A stretch of DNA of 64,000 nt, from NCBI GenBank assembly GCA_903772945.1, contig CAICTM010000064.1, positions 62,001-126,000 on the forward strand. Reading direction: 5' to 3'. Position numbers and translations under genes: made by a program. The stretch comes from Seminavis robusta. Its lineage: Eukaryota; Bacillariophyta; Bacillariophyceae; Naviculales; Naviculaceae. The notes below the pieces were generated by a model. The model saw only the letters and a program-made list of their open reading frames with translations, was not told the DNA's origin and ran no database searches. Of this stretch, positions 63,149 to 64,000 are shown one piece after another. Each line of letters opens with the position of its first letter. The stretch's first letter is position 1.

Positions 63149-64000
63149 GCTTCAAGGCATTCAGATCGTCTTGATAGTCTACTCTCTGAGCCAGAGACTG
63201 CCCGAGCCAGGGAAGGGCCAATCCAATTTCCATCTTCAAGATCAAGTCTCCAGGGACGAGCAATTGAAAACTTACCATTGACAGCGGCTTCAGTTCACAG
63301 CAGCGATAGCCTACATCTATCATCAGGCGGTCTCCCACCTTGCTACGGGCCCTCCACTGAAGTGATGCGACGTCCAATGGTCCTTTGGCCAAGCTTGGTT
63401 GTGATCTTAGCTATCTAGCTAGAAAATAGTAAATTCCTAACCAAAGCTGTCAAGTACGAGATTTTTTCATTCCTGCTTCTCCTTCTCGTAAATATCTCTA
63501 GTTATTTTGCTTCTGATTTGATAAATCTTTCACTTCCGGGAGTCTGCATTTTATAATCGCTACTAGTAGCTACATGTACATGTAGAACTTGGAAGGGAGC
63601 TTGGAGATTGGAGATGCTGGAGTAGATGAGAAGCCAAAGCAAAACCATGGCACGACGGCACCAAAGCTTCATTCATTGGCATTGGCAACCCATCCACAGC
63701 ATTGTCCCCCCTTCAGAATTGAATGCCAATACGAATTGTTGTCAGAATAGAATAGGACCAAGTTCTGAAGGACTGGAATTCATTGTCAATGCAATGCAAA
63801 CATGCATAGCAATGCGAACAATGGAGGAGCAGGAGGCAACAGAAGGCATGACGGCGAGCTATCAGGGACGCCAAAGTCGTACCCCTTTCTGCCGGCAGCT
63901 AAGTTTTCAGTGAATGCAGATTGCAATATTCTAGCTAGGATTATACGTTTAAGGTCTATGATAGGGTTCCAACGGGGGGCCTCGTGTCACATTTCCTCAT
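63149..64000. other. Right-edge intergenic stretch, 850 bp
   Basis: 3' flank of the hydrolase. Contains TAGCTAG words (~63415, ~63935) and TACATGTACATGTA (~63570). Only short, domain-free frames are seen. Confidence 0.4.

Overview
The window looks like nuclear DNA of a photosynthetic stramenopile, most likely a diatom (inference). Genes lie singly on both strands. Introns are short (88-210 nt), with GT..AG ends. Several predicted proteins begin with an ER-type signal peptide followed by an AF/GF/SAF junction like the plastid-targeting motif of red-lineage secondary plastids: SGNH protein (NAFLAT), WW-NDH-2 (GQGFLPT) and EF-hand protein (SSAFTAP). I see no operons, rRNA, recognisable tRNA or CRISPR array. 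I resolved exon structures by hand wherever splice sites, reading phase and protein homology agreed. Several start codons were moved to the first credible ATG.

Left part (1-22 kb): C-terminus of a probable MATE transporter; an HMG-box protein divergent from a LAS1 homologue (HEPN ribosome-biogenesis nuclease); a large AAA_16/STAND-type P-loop ATPase gene with an apparent one-base frameshift; a plastid-type SGNH hydrolase with membrane segments; a 1319-residue protein joining an acyl-adenylating domain, a membrane acyltransferase-3 domain and an acyl-carrier domain; a RING-H2 ubiquitin ligase; and a three-exon copper amine oxidase.

Middle part (22-44 kb): a ~1990-residue chromatin-type protein with a helicase-associated domain, seven Tudor-like modules and an AT-hook array; an SLC43/Fmp42-like MFS transporter; a type I membrane protein with EGF-like modules and an Asp-rich ectodomain; a RING protein with a predicted N-myristoylation site; a UBE2K/Ubc1-type E2 with C-terminal UBA; an unrecognised basic coiled-coil protein; a membrane-anchored tandem cytochrome-b5-like (MAPR/PGRMC) protein; and a secreted or membrane protein of unknown function.

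Right part (44-64 kb): a 3.5 kb gene-poor stretch with a long hairpin; an ankyrin protein; a seven-exon prolyl-4-hydroxylase-like dioxygenase fused to ankyrin repeats, with a 15-nt microexon; a decayed DNA-transposon-like block; a plastid-type NDH-2 dehydrogenase carrying two WW domains; a tandem duplication of a U-box/Sel1 gene with one frameshifted copy; TAP42/IGBP1 divergent from APC11; a plastid-type EF-hand protein with a frameshift; and an alpha/beta hydrolase.

Ubiquitin-pathway genes are common here (two RING ligases, APC11, one E2, two U-box copies), but they are dispersed and I do not claim a cluster. The most unusual items are the adenylation-acyltransferase-carrier fusion, the seven-Tudor/AT-hook protein and the WW-NDH-2 fusion.
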